Source of the DNA: Oceanospirillum sp048268485
Lineage (GTDB): Bacteria > Pseudomonadota > Gammaproteobacteria > Pseudomonadales > Halomonadaceae
DNA: 64,000 nt
Reading direction: 5' to 3'
Assembly: GCA_048268485.1 (NCBI GenBank)
Contig: JBLWVL010000011.1
Span: 1 to 64,000, forward strand
Below, piece by piece: positions 51,366-60,599 of this stretch. The notes below the pieces were generated by a model that was not told the DNA's origin, ran no database searches, and was given only the letters and a program-made list of their open reading frames with translations. The translations under genes and the position numbers were made by a program. The first letter of the stretch is position 1. Every line of letters begins with the position of its first letter.

Positions 51366-52643
51366 TTAGAATTCGTGATCAGCTGTGTCAGGGTTTAGAG
51401 CATCAACGCCCAATGTACCGGCAACCTGCTCAATATAGCGGGTTTGCTGTACTAGGGTATTGATAGTGCTGGTCAGCAATTGCTCACCTTGTTTATTACC
51501 CGGTGCGATCATCATATCAAACTTGATCTGTTGCGGGCCTTCTGCAAGATCAACAACATTCTGTAATGTACGCTGGGTTTGTGCTAATTGCTGGCGTAGA
51601 GCCGTATCCAGAGGGTGGTTCTGTTGTTGAACCAGATCACTCAGGCTGGTGCCATTTACAACAGATCCGTCAACCCGGGTGTACTTACCCAGATAAACGT
51701 TCTGAACACCTTTTGCGTTGAAGAAGTGCGAGTAGTGAGTGTTATCAGAGAAGCAATCGTGCTCATCTTCTGTGGAGTTCGCTTCCATCGCAACCTTGAT
51801 GCGTTCACCGGCCAGCTCGCCCAGAGATAAACTACCCATGCCGTACAGCATTTTACGCAAACCCTGATCAGCCGGTTCCGACATCAGTGTTGCGCGATAG
51901 TTACCGGATTCGTCTGCATCCCACTGCTGGCGCATCCAGTCCAGGTCAGCAACCAGCAGATCAACGGCTGCTTTCAGGTATGCACCCCGGCGATCACAGT
52001 GACCTCCTGTGCAGCCCGCACCCTGAACATAATCTGTGTAAGGGCGCTCACCTGCGCCGGTACGAGTGCCATTCAGATCCTGACCCCAAAGCAGAAACTC
52101 GATTGCGTGATAACCTGTTGCTACGTTCGCTTCGGAACCGCCCAGCTCATTGATGTTCGCCAGCTTGTCAGGTGTGATGTCACCGAAGTTAATTGTATCG
52201 GAACCGATCTGAACCTGACTGTTAGCAATGATGTTCAGTTCTGCGCCAGGGTTGCCAAGCTCATGCTGGTAGTAGCTGTCGTCAACGTAATCGATCAGGC
52301 CTTCATCAAGGGGCCAAGCATTCAGTTGTCCTTCCCAGTCATCAACGATGGCGTTACCAAAGCGGAACACTTCACTTTGCTGGTAAGGTTCGCGGGCTAT
52401 TTTCCATTTACCCTTCAGCTCTTCAAGGCCTGTTGCACTAGGCTCGGCCAGAAACATGTCAACAGACTTCTGCAGTTCAACTGCTGTCAGGTAGGCATCA
52501 TCAAAAGTGGCATAGGCAACATCAGCATAAGTTTTAACAACCTGCTGCTCTTGAGTCAGGTTGTTCTCTGCAGATGGCATCAGGCTACAGCCAGAAATGC
52601 CAGCGGCCAGTGCAACGGCAAGAGCTAGTGTACGTTTTTGCAT
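51366..52643 (-). CDS. Imelysin-family iron-regulated lipoprotein
   Basis: 425 aa from ATG 52643, with AAAGGGAAT upstream; the frame is open 26 codons further. The lipobox is LAAGISGC, so it is anchored in a membrane after cleavage at Cys. The imelysin motif GYHAIEFLLWGQDLNG is complete, as in the IrpA group, and a second domain follows. It is first in the cluster and has a Fur-like site upstream, consistent with expression under iron limitation. Confidence 0.88.
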   Translation of the reverse strand: MQKRTLALAVALAAGISGCSLMPSAENNLTQEQQVVKTYADVAYATFDDAYLTAVELQKSVDMFLAEPSATGLEELKGKWKIAREPYQQSEVFRFGNAIVDDWEGQLNAWPLDEGLIDYVDDSYYQHELGNPGAELNIIANSQVQIGSDTINFGDITPDKLANINELGGSEANVATGYHAIEFLLWGQDLNGTRTGAGERPYTDYVQGAGCTGGHCDRRGAYLKAAVDLLVADLDWMRQQWDADESGNYRATLMSEPADQGLRKMLYGMGSLSLGELAGERIKVAMEANSTEDEHDCFSDNTHYSHFFNAKGVQNVYLGKYTRVDGSVVNGTSLSDLVQQQNHPLDTALRQQLAQTQRTLQNVVDLAEGPQQIKFDMMIAPGNKQGEQLLTSTINTLVQQTRYIEQVAGTLGVDALNPDTADHEF

Positions 52644-52700
52644 CGTATTCCCTTTGCATCGATAGTTAGTTTTAATTCGGATGGTGCTGCCTATTAAAAT

Positions 52701-52719
52701 ACAAATGAGAAGTCTTATC
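52701..52719 (-). promoter_or_regulatory. Possible Fur box upstream of the imelysin lipoprotein
   Basis: On the minus strand, GATAAGACTTCTCATTTGT agrees with 11 of 19 positions of the Fur consensus, including the GATAA and TCATT arms. It is 58 bases upstream of the start. Suggestive only. Confidence 0.4.
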
Positions 52720-52842
52720 AATACATTATATAAATAAGAATTGATGTTGTTTGCTGTTTATGAAGAAAGTTACCTTAGAGGATGCAATGCACAAATTACT
52801 GAATCAGGTATGATCAGCACTTCTGGAATATAAGGAGCGCTC

Positions 52843-54348
52843 ATGGATCAGTTTGCTATATTAATCTTAGATGTGGTGGTGATCGGCCTTGGACTTTTAC
52901 TCTTGGCGGGTATTGTGACTGTTGGGGTGATGTATTACGTCGACAAACATCAGACGCAGCACACCATTCGCCGGAATTTTCCGGTGTTGGGACGTTTTCG
53001 CTATTTCTTTGAATATATTGGGGAATTTTTCCGTCAGTACTTTTTTGCTATGGATCGGGAAGAGCTTCCCTTCAATCGTGCTCAGCGTAGTTGGGCTTAC
53101 CGGGCGGCAAAAAATGTTGATAATACCGTCGCCTTCGGTTCCAGTCGTGATATTCACAAGCCCGGTGCTGTTATTTTTCTGAATACACCTTATCCAACAC
53201 TGAAAGAAGATGCGGTGGAGTCACCGCCGCTCCAGGTGGGTATGTACTGCGAAAAGCCTTTTTATGCTAAATCCATCGTTAATATTTCCGGCATGAGCTT
53301 TGGTGCGTTGTCTCGCCCTGCCGTTGAAGCGTTGTCAGCAGGCGCTCAGATAGCGGGTTGCTGGATGAATACCGGTGAGGGAGGGTTATCCCCTTATCAT
53401 CTTTCCGGAGGTTGCGATATTGTCTTTCAGATCGGTACAGCTAAGTATGGTGTACGTGATGCACATGGCCAGCTCAGCGATGAAAAACTTAAGAAGATTG
53501 CTGAGATCGATCAGGTTCGTATGTTTGAAATCAAACTGAGCCAGGGTGCTAAGCCGGGTAAAGGTGGTATTCTTCCCGGAGAAAAGGTAACACCTGAGAT
53601 CGCAGAGATTCGGGGGATTAAGGTTGGTGAGGACTCTATTAGTCCCAATCGTCACCCTGATATTAACAGTCCGGCAAACCTGCTGGATATGATCGGGCGT
53701 GTACGCCGTGTTACCGGTAAACCGGTTGGTATTAAGTTCGTACTGGGCAGCCACGCCTGGCTGGATGAGCTTTTTACTGAAATTAATCACAGAGGGGAAG
53801 AAAGTGCTCCGGACTTTATTACCCTCGACGGTGCTGAGGGGGGAACCGGTGCAGCTCCTATGCCATTGATGGATAGTGTTGGCCTTTCTCTGAAGGAGAG
53901 TCTGCCACTGGTGGTGGATATGCTGAAGGCCTTTGGGTTGCGGGAGCGGGTAAGGGTTATCGCATCCGGTAAGCTGATCAATCCCACAGATGTCGCCTGG
54001 GCTATCGCAGTTGGTGCAGACTTTACGGTAACAGCGCGAGGGTTTATGTTTGCACTGGGCTGTATTCAGGCGCTGCAGTGTAATAGGAATACTTGCCCAT
54101 CGGGTGTGACAACCCATGATCCGGACCTGCAGGAGGGCCTGAATCCTCAGGATAAGTCTGTCCGTGTTGCCAGCTATCATCAGCACCTGATTAGCGAGGT
54201 TGGTGTGATTGCTCACTCCTGCGGTGCCCGTGAGCCCCGTGAACTTCGACGCCACCACGGCCAAATGGTGACCGCCTCAGGTTTGTCTGAGAACCTGGCG
54301 ACACTTTATCCGGGGAATTATATTCCATTGAGGGAAAAAACAGACTAA
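52843..54348 (+). CDS. FMN-dependent glutamate synthase-like protein
   Basis: 501 aa. One N-terminal membrane segment (about 7-30) anchors a GltB-like FMN barrel with SFGALSRPAVEALS, TGEGGLSPYHL, KPVGIKFVLGSHAW and LDGAEGGTGAAPMPLM. The C-terminal CIQALQCNRNTCPSGVTTH supplies the iron-sulfur cysteines. It lacks the amidotransferase and structural domains of full glutamate synthase, so it cannot use glutamine in the usual way; members of this group have no settled function. Single gene with its own terminator. Confidence 0.85.
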   Translation: MDQFAILILDVVVIGLGLLLLAGIVTVGVMYYVDKHQTQHTIRRNFPVLGRFRYFFEYIGEFFRQYFFAMDREELPFNRAQRSWAYRAAKNVDNTVAFGSSRDIHKPGAVIFLNTPYPTLKEDAVESPPLQVGMYCEKPFYAKSIVNISGMSFGALSRPAVEALSAGAQIAGCWMNTGEGGLSPYHLSGGCDIVFQIGTAKYGVRDAHGQLSDEKLKKIAEIDQVRMFEIKLSQGAKPGKGGILPGEKVTPEIAEIRGIKVGEDSISPNRHPDINSPANLLDMIGRVRRVTGKPVGIKFVLGSHAWLDELFTEINHRGEESAPDFITLDGAEGGTGAAPMPLMDSVGLSLKESLPLVVDMLKAFGLRERVRVIASGKLINPTDVAWAIAVGADFTVTARGFMFALGCIQALQCNRNTCPSGVTTHDPDLQEGLNPQDKSVRVASYHQHLISEVGVIAHSCGAREPRELRRHHGQMVTASGLSENLATLYPGNYIPLREKTD

Positions 54349-54402
54349 TGCCTGTGCTTTAAGGGAATAGAACCTTCAGACCCTGATACTTTTTCTGTAT
54401 AT

Positions 54403-54425
54403 ACAGCACTGATGGCTGTTTTTTT
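54403..54425 (+). terminator. Terminator after the FMN protein gene
   Basis: ACAGC-N7-GCTGT with a six-T run; the stem is short but the tail is good. Confidence 0.55.
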
Positions 54426-54532
54426 GCAGAAAAAAATGTGTCGGAGCGTAAAAACTGAGACAATACGTCAAACGGCGAATAGATTAATGACAAAGCCCTG
54501 ATGCGTTCAGGGTTTCAGGAGCAGAAAAACCC

Positions 54533-55876
54533 GTGTCAAACCCATCCGAAAATCAGAAAGTTTCCGAATCAAATAACGAACAACAGCGTAATGAATCCAG
54601 GGCTAAATCCGCTAATGCCAAGCGCAGTCATAAGCGCCGTCGCCGCCCGCCATTCAAAAAGAAAAAGCCAAATAACAGCTGGGATCTTTCTCAGTTTGTG
54701 GTACCGGAAGTAGAAGGTCAGCATCGTTTCCATGATTTTGACCTGCCATTGCCACTGATGCGCTCAATTCATGAAGCTGGCTTTGAGTATTGCACGCCAA
54801 TTCAGGGGCAGTCGCTGGAACATACCCTGTTGGGTAAAGATATGATAGGTAAAGCTCAGACCGGTACCGGAAAAACGGCGGCTTTCCTGATCAGTATTCT
54901 GAGCTACTTCCTGGAAGAGGAAGGCCCCGGCCTACAAAAAAATGGTGCGCCCCGAGCTCTGATCATCGCGCCAACCCGTGAGCTGGTTATGCAGATTGCT
55001 AAGGATGCCCACCAGCTGAACAAATACTGTGGCTTCAATGTAGTTTCTATTGTTGGTGGTATGGATTACCAGAAACAGCGTGATCAGCTGAAAGGCCAGA
55101 TCGACATTATGGTGGCAACGCCGGGTCGTTTGCTGGACTTTCATCAGAAACGTGATCTGGATCTGCGTGAAGTGGAAGTACTGGTTCTGGATGAAGCAGA
55201 CCGCATGCTGAGCATGGGCTTTATCCCGGATGTGAAGCGTATTATTCGTGCGACACCGAAGAAGGAAGAGCGTCAGACCTTCCTGTTCAGTGCGACCTAC
55301 CCGCAGGATGTGGAAAACCTGGCGGATATGTGGACCTATGAGCCGGTTCGTATTGAGATCGAGTCTGAAGAGCAAACCAACGTCAACGTAGAACAGCACG
55401 CCTACATCGTTGCGGACTCTGATAAAGAGAAGCTACTGATCAGCCTGATGCGGAAAGAGGGTTGGGATCGGGTGATTGTATTTGCTAACCGTCGTGACCG
55501 TGTGCGTGATCTGTGCGATCAGCTGAAAAAAGCGGGTGTAAGTGTGGCGATGCTATCTGGTGAAGTGGAGCAACGTAAGCGTATCTCTACACTGGAAAAA
55601 TTCCGTGACGGTTCTATTCAGGTATTGGTCGCAACAGATGTGGCCGGTCGTGGTATCCATATTGATGATGTCAGTCACGTGGTGAACTTTACCTTGCCGG
55701 ACGATCCGGAAGATTATGTACACCGTATCGGTCGTACAGGTCGTGCCGGATCTCTGGGAGTATCCATCAGCTTTATCGGTGAAGAGGATGCTTTTGTACT
55801 GCCGGATATCGAAGAGTTTATCGGTAAGAAGATTGAGAGTCAGCAACCGGATATCAGTCTGATTGATAATGGCTGA
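54533..55876 (+). CDS. rhlB: DEAD-box RNA helicase RhlB
   Basis: 447 aa, GTG start with CAGGAG upstream. A basic N-terminal tail (KRRRRPPFKKKK) is followed by the helicase core: Q-motif FEYCTPIQ, AQTGTGKT, PTRELV, DEADRM, SATYP, and the HRIGRTGRAG motif VI. Sequence runs closely parallel to Pseudomonas RhlB. It unwinds RNA in the degradosome with RNase E, in cold growth and mRNA turnover. Single gene with terminator at 55902. Confidence 0.92.
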   Translation: MSNPSENQKVSESNNEQQRNESRAKSANAKRSHKRRRRPPFKKKKPNNSWDLSQFVVPEVEGQHRFHDFDLPLPLMRSIHEAGFEYCTPIQGQSLEHTLLGKDMIGKAQTGTGKTAAFLISILSYFLEEEGPGLQKNGAPRALIIAPTRELVMQIAKDAHQLNKYCGFNVVSIVGGMDYQKQRDQLKGQIDIMVATPGRLLDFHQKRDLDLREVEVLVLDEADRMLSMGFIPDVKRIIRATPKKEERQTFLFSATYPQDVENLADMWTYEPVRIEIESEEQTNVNVEQHAYIVADSDKEKLLISLMRKEGWDRVIVFANRRDRVRDLCDQLKKAGVSVAMLSGEVEQRKRISTLEKFRDGSIQVLVATDVAGRGIHIDDVSHVVNFTLPDDPEDYVHRIGRTGRAGSLGVSISFIGEEDAFVLPDIEEFIGKKIESQQPDISLIDNG

Positions 55877-55901
55877 GTAGAGGTTACTCTCTGTTTGGAT
55901 G

Positions 55902-55930
55902 AAAACCGGAGCTTAGTCTCCGGTTTTTTT
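55902..55930 (+). terminator. Terminator after rhlB
   Basis: Ten-bp stem AAAACCGGAG / CTCCGGTTTT, loop CTTAGT and a long T run. Confidence 0.92.
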
Positions 55931-56066
55931 ATCTGAATTTCCCATCCTGCTGTTTTTATTCTGTTCTTGAGCTGGAACTGATGGCTTTCGCCTATTTTTC
56001 TCTAACACTTGTCAGAGGAAACTTGCTAGAGTTGAGAGGCAGGCCTGACGTACTCATACGCTATAA

Positions 56067-56150
56067 AGTAAGTACGAGACAAATAGTAAGTACGAGAGAA
56101 TAGTAGTGTGAAAGACTAGTAGTGCGAGACAATAGTAGTGCGATAACAAT
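56067..56150 (+). repeat. Five short tandem repeats upstream of the TIGR02647 gene
   Basis: Imperfect 16-18-base units beginning AGTA, with the common pattern AGTAGTRCGAGACAAT: 56067, 56085, 56102, 56118 and 56134. They end 16 bases before the ATG of the next gene. Confidence 0.8.
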
Positions 56151-56166
56151 AAACGAGGCAACCTCT

Positions 56167-56421
56167 ATGCTGTTAAGTGAAGCGCAACATCAGGAAATTA
56201 ACGTGTTACTCCAGTTTAATCTCAGTTCTATGCAGGAGGGAATTAAGGTTCATTCCAACGCCGAACCGGATCTGATTGCAGCAACCTGCCGTTTGTTTGA
56301 AAAAGGCCTTATCACTCAGGAAGATGGTGGTTATCTGACTTCTCTTGGGCATACGGCGACAGAGCATGCTCAGGCACTAAAAACGATACTCTCTGCTGCG
56401 GAAGCTGAACTTCAGGGCTAA
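56167..56421 (+). CDS. TIGR02647-family small DNA-binding-like protein
   Basis: 84 aa from ATG 56167 (GAGG at 56155); the frame is open 15 codons further, but that part is encoded by the tandem repeats. FNLSSMQEGIKVHSNAEP and KGLITQEDGGYLTSLGHTA closely match the small TIGR02647 family of pseudomonads, a winged-helix-like protein of unknown function. It lies between rhlB and dinG on the same strand, with the repeats overlapping its leader. Confidence 0.85.
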   Translation: MLLSEAQHQEINVLLQFNLSSMQEGIKVHSNAEPDLIAATCRLFEKGLITQEDGGYLTSLGHTATEHAQALKTILSAAEAELQG

Positions 56422-56539
56422 TCTCACTCTGAGACGTTAAGGTGGCCGGTTTACTGGCTGCCTTCGGTCTTATTTTTAATAAGCTGTTACCGCAGAGTAC
56501 CATCGGGTAAAATTGTTGCCTTATTGAAAAGAGGCCAGC

Positions 56540-58684
56540 ATGCTTACCGACGCGATCAAATCTGACATCCAGTCAGCCTATTCTACTTTTCTGAAAAACC
56601 GCAAGCTCAGAGCTCGTCATGGGCAACGTTTGATGGTTGCTCAGATCGCCCGGACACTGGGAAATATTCAGACCTCTTCCGATGGTGTGCGTACGTCCGG
56701 CTCCCATGTGTGTGCTATTGAAGCAGGTACCGGAACCGGTAAAACACTGGCTTATCTGGTTTCTTCTCTGCCGGTTGCTAAAGAGCGCGATAAACGTATT
56801 GTGGTATCGACAGCTACTGTGGCGCTTCAGGAGCAGCTGATCTTTAAAGACCTGCCGGATCTGCAAAAACATGCTGAAATTCAGTTTAAATACGCCCTGG
56901 CTAAAGGCCGCAGTCGCTATCTCTGTCTGAGCAGGCTTGAGCAGGCTTTAGAAGATGCCGGCGAAACGGCTCCGGCACAAAATACCCTTTCACTGTTTGA
57001 CGAATTTCTGCAGTCTAATACTTCTAAAGAAGCAACAGCGCTTTATCAGGAGATGGCCCAGCACTACCTTTCCGGCAAGTGGGAAGGGGACAGAGACAGC
57101 TGGAAAGACTCTCTGGAAGAGCCTGTTTGGCGAAGGATAACCACAGATCACAACCAATGTACTAACCGCCGCTGTAGTAACTTCAGCAGCTGTGCTTTCT
57201 TTAAGGCCCGTAACGAGTTGGATGGCGCCGATATTATCGTGGCTAACCACGACCTGGTGCTGGCAGACCTCTCTCTTGGCGGTGGTATTGTGCTGCCGGA
57301 TCCCCAGGACACCATCTACATCTTTGATGAAGGCCATCACCTGCCGGATAAAGCGATCGATCATTTTGCCGGAAGTTTCCGTGTAAACGCTGCCCTCCAG
57401 TGGTTGCGCTTACTGAAAAAGTCCCTGTCGGATCTGAATAGTGAGCTGGGGCAGGATCAGCTGATCGTGAAGCAGCTGAATCAGTTGCCTGAGATTCTCA
57501 ATAACCTGGAAGTGGAGCTGGCGGAGTGTTATCGCCAGCTGCATGAGATTACCCGGTTTTCCCCGGAGAATATGGATAAAGATATCCGTCCGGTCTATCG
57601 CTTTGAAAATGGTATCGTGCCGGAAACCCTGGTTCAGGCCGCTCTTAATCTGAAGATCAGCTTTGCCAGTCTCTGCCAGAAGCTGGAGATTATGGTTAAA
57701 CAGCTGAAAGATGCGATGGATCCTGATGCTTCCGGCGCTTTAGGCCGGGAGGAGGGTGAGCAGTGGCTGCCACTGGCAACCATGCTACACAGCCGGGCGG
57801 TCTCTGCATGGGAACTTTGGGGGGTATACGCTTCCCCTCAGGCGGAAGATGTGATGCCCATCGCTCGCTGGATCACTCTGCAAAATCAGCAGGTGGATAT
57901 CGATCTGGAAGTCTCCTGTAGCCCGATCAGTGCCGCTGGTACGCTGGCGCGTAATCTCTGGCAGCCTTGCTTTGGAGCTGTATTGTCCTCCGCAACTCTG
58001 ACCGCGTTGGGCAGTTTTGATCGTATCCGCACCCGTGCCGGTTTACCGGATGATGCCGATTGCCTGGTTGTACCCAGCCCGTTCGATTTTGCCAGCAACG
58101 GAGTTCTGGAGTTACCGGAAGAAGCCTGTGATCCGACCCAGGCCGATGTGCACACCCGTCAGATTGTCAGCTTTATCAAAAACAAAGTGTCTACTGACGA
58201 AGGTACGCTAGTGCTTTTCTCCTCCCGTCGTCAGATGCGGGATGTGCTGGACAAGATGCCCGCCAGTTTGGTGAATACGATTCTTGTTCAGGATGACCTG
58301 ACTAAGCAGGTGCTACTGGAGCGGCATCGTAGTCGGATCGACAAAGGTGAGGGCAGTATCATTTTTGGCCTGGCAAGTTTTGCTGAAGGTATTGATCTGC
58401 CCGGCACTTACCTTTCCCATGTGGTAATCACCCGTATCCCTTTCTCTGTACCGGATGACCCGGTGGAAAAGACTCTGTCCGAATGGATCGAAGCCAAAGG
58501 CGGTAATCCTTTTCTGCAGATCACCGTACCGGATGCCTCGATTCGCCTGGTTCAGGCCGTTGGCCGACTGCTGCGGACAGAATCCGATACCGGGAAAATC
58601 TCTATGCTGGACCGGAGGGTGCAAACTAAGCGCTATGGCAAGCAGATTTTAAATAGTTTGCCGCCTTTCAGGCGAGCGTTTTAA
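56540..58684 (+). CDS. dinG: ATP-dependent DNA helicase DinG
   Basis: 714-aa 5'-3' helicase of superfamily 2 (XPD/DinG group) that resolves R-loops and replication conflicts. Walker A is AGTGTGKT, the four iron-sulfur cysteines lie at about 120-228 (CLSRLEQ, then CTNRRCSNFSSC), motif II is DEGHHLP, and the C-terminal helicase domain has QAVGRLLR. No LexA site was found upstream, so SOS control is not supported. Single gene. Confidence 0.93.
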   Translation: MLTDAIKSDIQSAYSTFLKNRKLRARHGQRLMVAQIARTLGNIQTSSDGVRTSGSHVCAIEAGTGTGKTLAYLVSSLPVAKERDKRIVVSTATVALQEQLIFKDLPDLQKHAEIQFKYALAKGRSRYLCLSRLEQALEDAGETAPAQNTLSLFDEFLQSNTSKEATALYQEMAQHYLSGKWEGDRDSWKDSLEEPVWRRITTDHNQCTNRRCSNFSSCAFFKARNELDGADIIVANHDLVLADLSLGGGIVLPDPQDTIYIFDEGHHLPDKAIDHFAGSFRVNAALQWLRLLKKSLSDLNSELGQDQLIVKQLNQLPEILNNLEVELAECYRQLHEITRFSPENMDKDIRPVYRFENGIVPETLVQAALNLKISFASLCQKLEIMVKQLKDAMDPDASGALGREEGEQWLPLATMLHSRAVSAWELWGVYASPQAEDVMPIARWITLQNQQVDIDLEVSCSPISAAGTLARNLWQPCFGAVLSSATLTALGSFDRIRTRAGLPDDADCLVVPSPFDFASNGVLELPEEACDPTQADVHTRQIVSFIKNKVSTDEGTLVLFSSRRQMRDVLDKMPASLVNTILVQDDLTKQVLLERHRSRIDKGEGSIIFGLASFAEGIDLPGTYLSHVVITRIPFSVPDDPVEKTLSEWIEAKGGNPFLQITVPDASIRLVQAVGRLLRTESDTGKISMLDRRVQTKRYGKQILNSLPPFRRAF

Positions 58685-58982
58685 AGATACTAAAGTGCGC
58701 TAACTAGGGAATTCCCTTGGCTTTTTTAGGGTTTGAAATAGTATTTCATCGGTTATTTTCGGCTTATGATACACCCTACATGGAGGTGATGTGGGGTATG
58801 GTCGGCATGGAGGCCGACTAGTTTAAGTTCTGAATGAGCTTCTCAGATGAGAGCCATGGAACACGGTTCCCGATGTTCGGTAACATGCGTGCTTTATACC
58901 TTGCACTACTTAATGCCTGATCCTGCCTGACCTTCTTATTCATAAGCCTGCTTTTTCATCGTTATTAACCTTCCCTACCGTT

Positions 58983-59654
58983 CTAGTGAGACAATACCTT
59001 CAGCCCTATGAGTATCATGGCGCCACCGAGTACCCTGTCTATCCAATGATTCATCTGCCTGAATACTTGGTTAATGCTTGGTGTCGATAGCAGCAAAATC
59101 ACTAATGTAAACCAGCCTGCATGAACAGCTGCAATGCAGGCAGCATAGATCACCAAGTGCTGCACAGGCATATCCGGCGATAATACCAGGGTGAATAAGG
59201 TCACGTAGTACACTGGTGCTTTGGGATTCAGAACATCACAGATAAAACCTGCTTTGAAAATTTTTCGGTAAGTCTCCGATGACTCCGCACTGATATTGAT
59301 ATGGCAGCCCTGCTCATCAGTTGCAGGCTTAGCCCGCAAGCCTTTTATACCTAAGTAGATCAGATAACTGCCCCCCAGGACCTGAATAACCAATAGCGCC
59401 TGAGGTGAGCTGGCCAATACAGCTGCCAAACCCATAGCGGAATAAAGGATATGAATACCCAGGCCGGATAGTGTCCCTGCCAGTGAAACAAAACCTGCTT
59501 TGCGACTCTTGGTCAGGGTTTCTTTGGATATCAGCATAAACTCTGGCCCAGGTGAGACCGTGGCAATAAAGTGGACCACCAAAAGAGTTAATACACTGCT
59601 GAACAGTTCGGTATTAATTTGCGGAACATCGCTGATGATTTGAGGTAATGCCAC
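58983..59654 (-). CDS. LysE/RhtB-family amino acid exporter
   Basis: 223-aa inner-membrane protein with about six membrane segments. LysE-type start region LLVVHFIATVSPGPEFMLISKET, with the conserved PGP, and a second half GGSYLIYLGIKGLR typical of the family. GTG start. Exports an amino acid, possibly a threonine- or lysine-type substrate; specificity cannot be read. Divergent from an Lrp-type regulator that may control it in response to amino acids, a common LysE arrangement. Confidence 0.88.
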   Translation of the reverse strand: MALPQIISDVPQINTELFSSVLTLLVVHFIATVSPGPEFMLISKETLTKSRKAGFVSLAGTLSGLGIHILYSAMGLAAVLASSPQALLVIQVLGGSYLIYLGIKGLRAKPATDEQGCHINISAESSETYRKIFKAGFICDVLNPKAPVYYVTLFTLVLSPDMPVQHLVIYAACIAAVHAGWFTLVILLLSTPSINQVFRQMNHWIDRVLGGAMILIGLKVLSH

Positions 59655-59813
59655 TGTTTTTTCCTGTTGTCGATTGAGGCCATAAGAGCGGTTGCATGTC
59701 TTGTTATCCTTCGGATGGGAAGGTCGTCACAGAGGAAAGTCTATCGAAATTGCCCGAAATGAATTTGCTATCTATACTCAAATTAATGCCTTAATTAAAA
59801 GAAATCCCTAATA

Positions 59814-60308
59814 ATGAGTAAATTAAGAAAAGATATTTCTCATGGTGAGCTGGATGCGACAGACTTACAGCTTCTGCGTAAGCTCCAGTCCAGCGCCCGT
59901 ATCAGTAACAGTGCACTCTCAGAACAAGTTAATTTGAGTGAAACGCCATGCTGGCGGCGTTGGAAAAAATTGGAGGATCGCGGCTATATTGAGCAATACC
60001 GTACGGTTTTGAATCGTAAGAAGCTGGGGTATGACATTGTCGTTTTTACCCAGGTATCGTTTGCCAGTCACGATGTTGCGCTGACAAATCGCTTTGAGGA
60101 ACTGATTGGCGGGTTTGATTGGGTCCAGATGTGTCACTGTATTACCGGCAGTGTGGATTACCTGTTGCAGCTGGTGGCACGGGACATGGATGAGTTCTCT
60201 GAACGTATCACGTTGCTGCGTCGTATACCGGGTGTAACCGCAGTGCAGTCTCACATATCGGTAAAAGAGATTAAAACAGATGCTGGTTTACCCGTAGAGC
60301 CAGGTTAG
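59814..60308 (+). CDS. Lrp/AsnC-family transcriptional regulator
   Basis: 164 aa. N-terminal winged helix (DATDLQLLRKLQSSARISNS, then NLSETPCWRRWKKLEDRGYI; about 15-70) and C-terminal RAM ligand domain ending RRIPGVTAVQSHISVKEIK. Leucine-responsive regulator family; senses an amino acid. It stands between the divergent exporter and the D-alanine genes, so regulation of dadA and of the exporter is plausible. Distance to dadA is 291 bases. Confidence 0.9.
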   Translation: MSKLRKDISHGELDATDLQLLRKLQSSARISNSALSEQVNLSETPCWRRWKKLEDRGYIEQYRTVLNRKKLGYDIVVFTQVSFASHDVALTNRFEELIGGFDWVQMCHCITGSVDYLLQLVARDMDEFSERITLLRRIPGVTAVQSHISVKEIKTDAGLPVEPG

Positions 60309-60457
60309 GTGCTGCCATATTTCAGATGCTCTACCTACTTGTGGATATATAAGCTGGTTTTTGATTTGGTGACAGATGGTTTTTTCTGTTGTTGTTGTTT
60401 TTAAAGGTTTTTTAGTCTTTTTTATAGGTTTAAATAAGTGTCATTTTTTGGTTGAAG

Positions 60458-60463
60458 TATAAT
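60458..60463 (+). promoter_or_regulatory. Possible -10 element for dadA
   Basis: TATAAT within an A/T-rich tract, with no good -35 at 17 bases. This pattern suits a promoter that needs an activator such as the neighbouring Lrp-type protein. The gap between lrp and dadA holds no gene. Confidence 0.35.
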
Positions 60464-60599
60464 AATCTATGCGTATTCGCTGGTTGGTTGCTTTTGTTTA
60501 GGAAGATCGTCTGTTCCTTAGAGGCTTGCCAGAAAAACAATAACTTCGTTTTAAACCTGTCTGGTGAGTGAAAGCCAGGACTCTTTGGAGTGGATACGT

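Noticed and set aside
53386..54264. 292-codon frame antisense to the FMN glutamate synthase-like gene
   Set aside because: Entirely overlaps a conserved gene and has no recognisable protein features.
54395..54406. CTGTATATACAG as a LexA box
   Set aside because: CTG and CAG are separated by 6 bases, not 10, and the site lies in a terminator region.
56067..56150. CRISPR-like array
   Set aside because: Units are 16-18 bases, imperfect and directly adjacent with no spacers, and no cas genes are present.
56425..56539. SOS box upstream of dinG
   Set aside because: No CTG-N10-CAG pattern was found, so SOS control is not claimed.
58801..58818. Hairpin GTCGGC/GCCGAC between dinG and the exporter gene
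   Set aside because: Short stem without T run on either strand; function unsupported.
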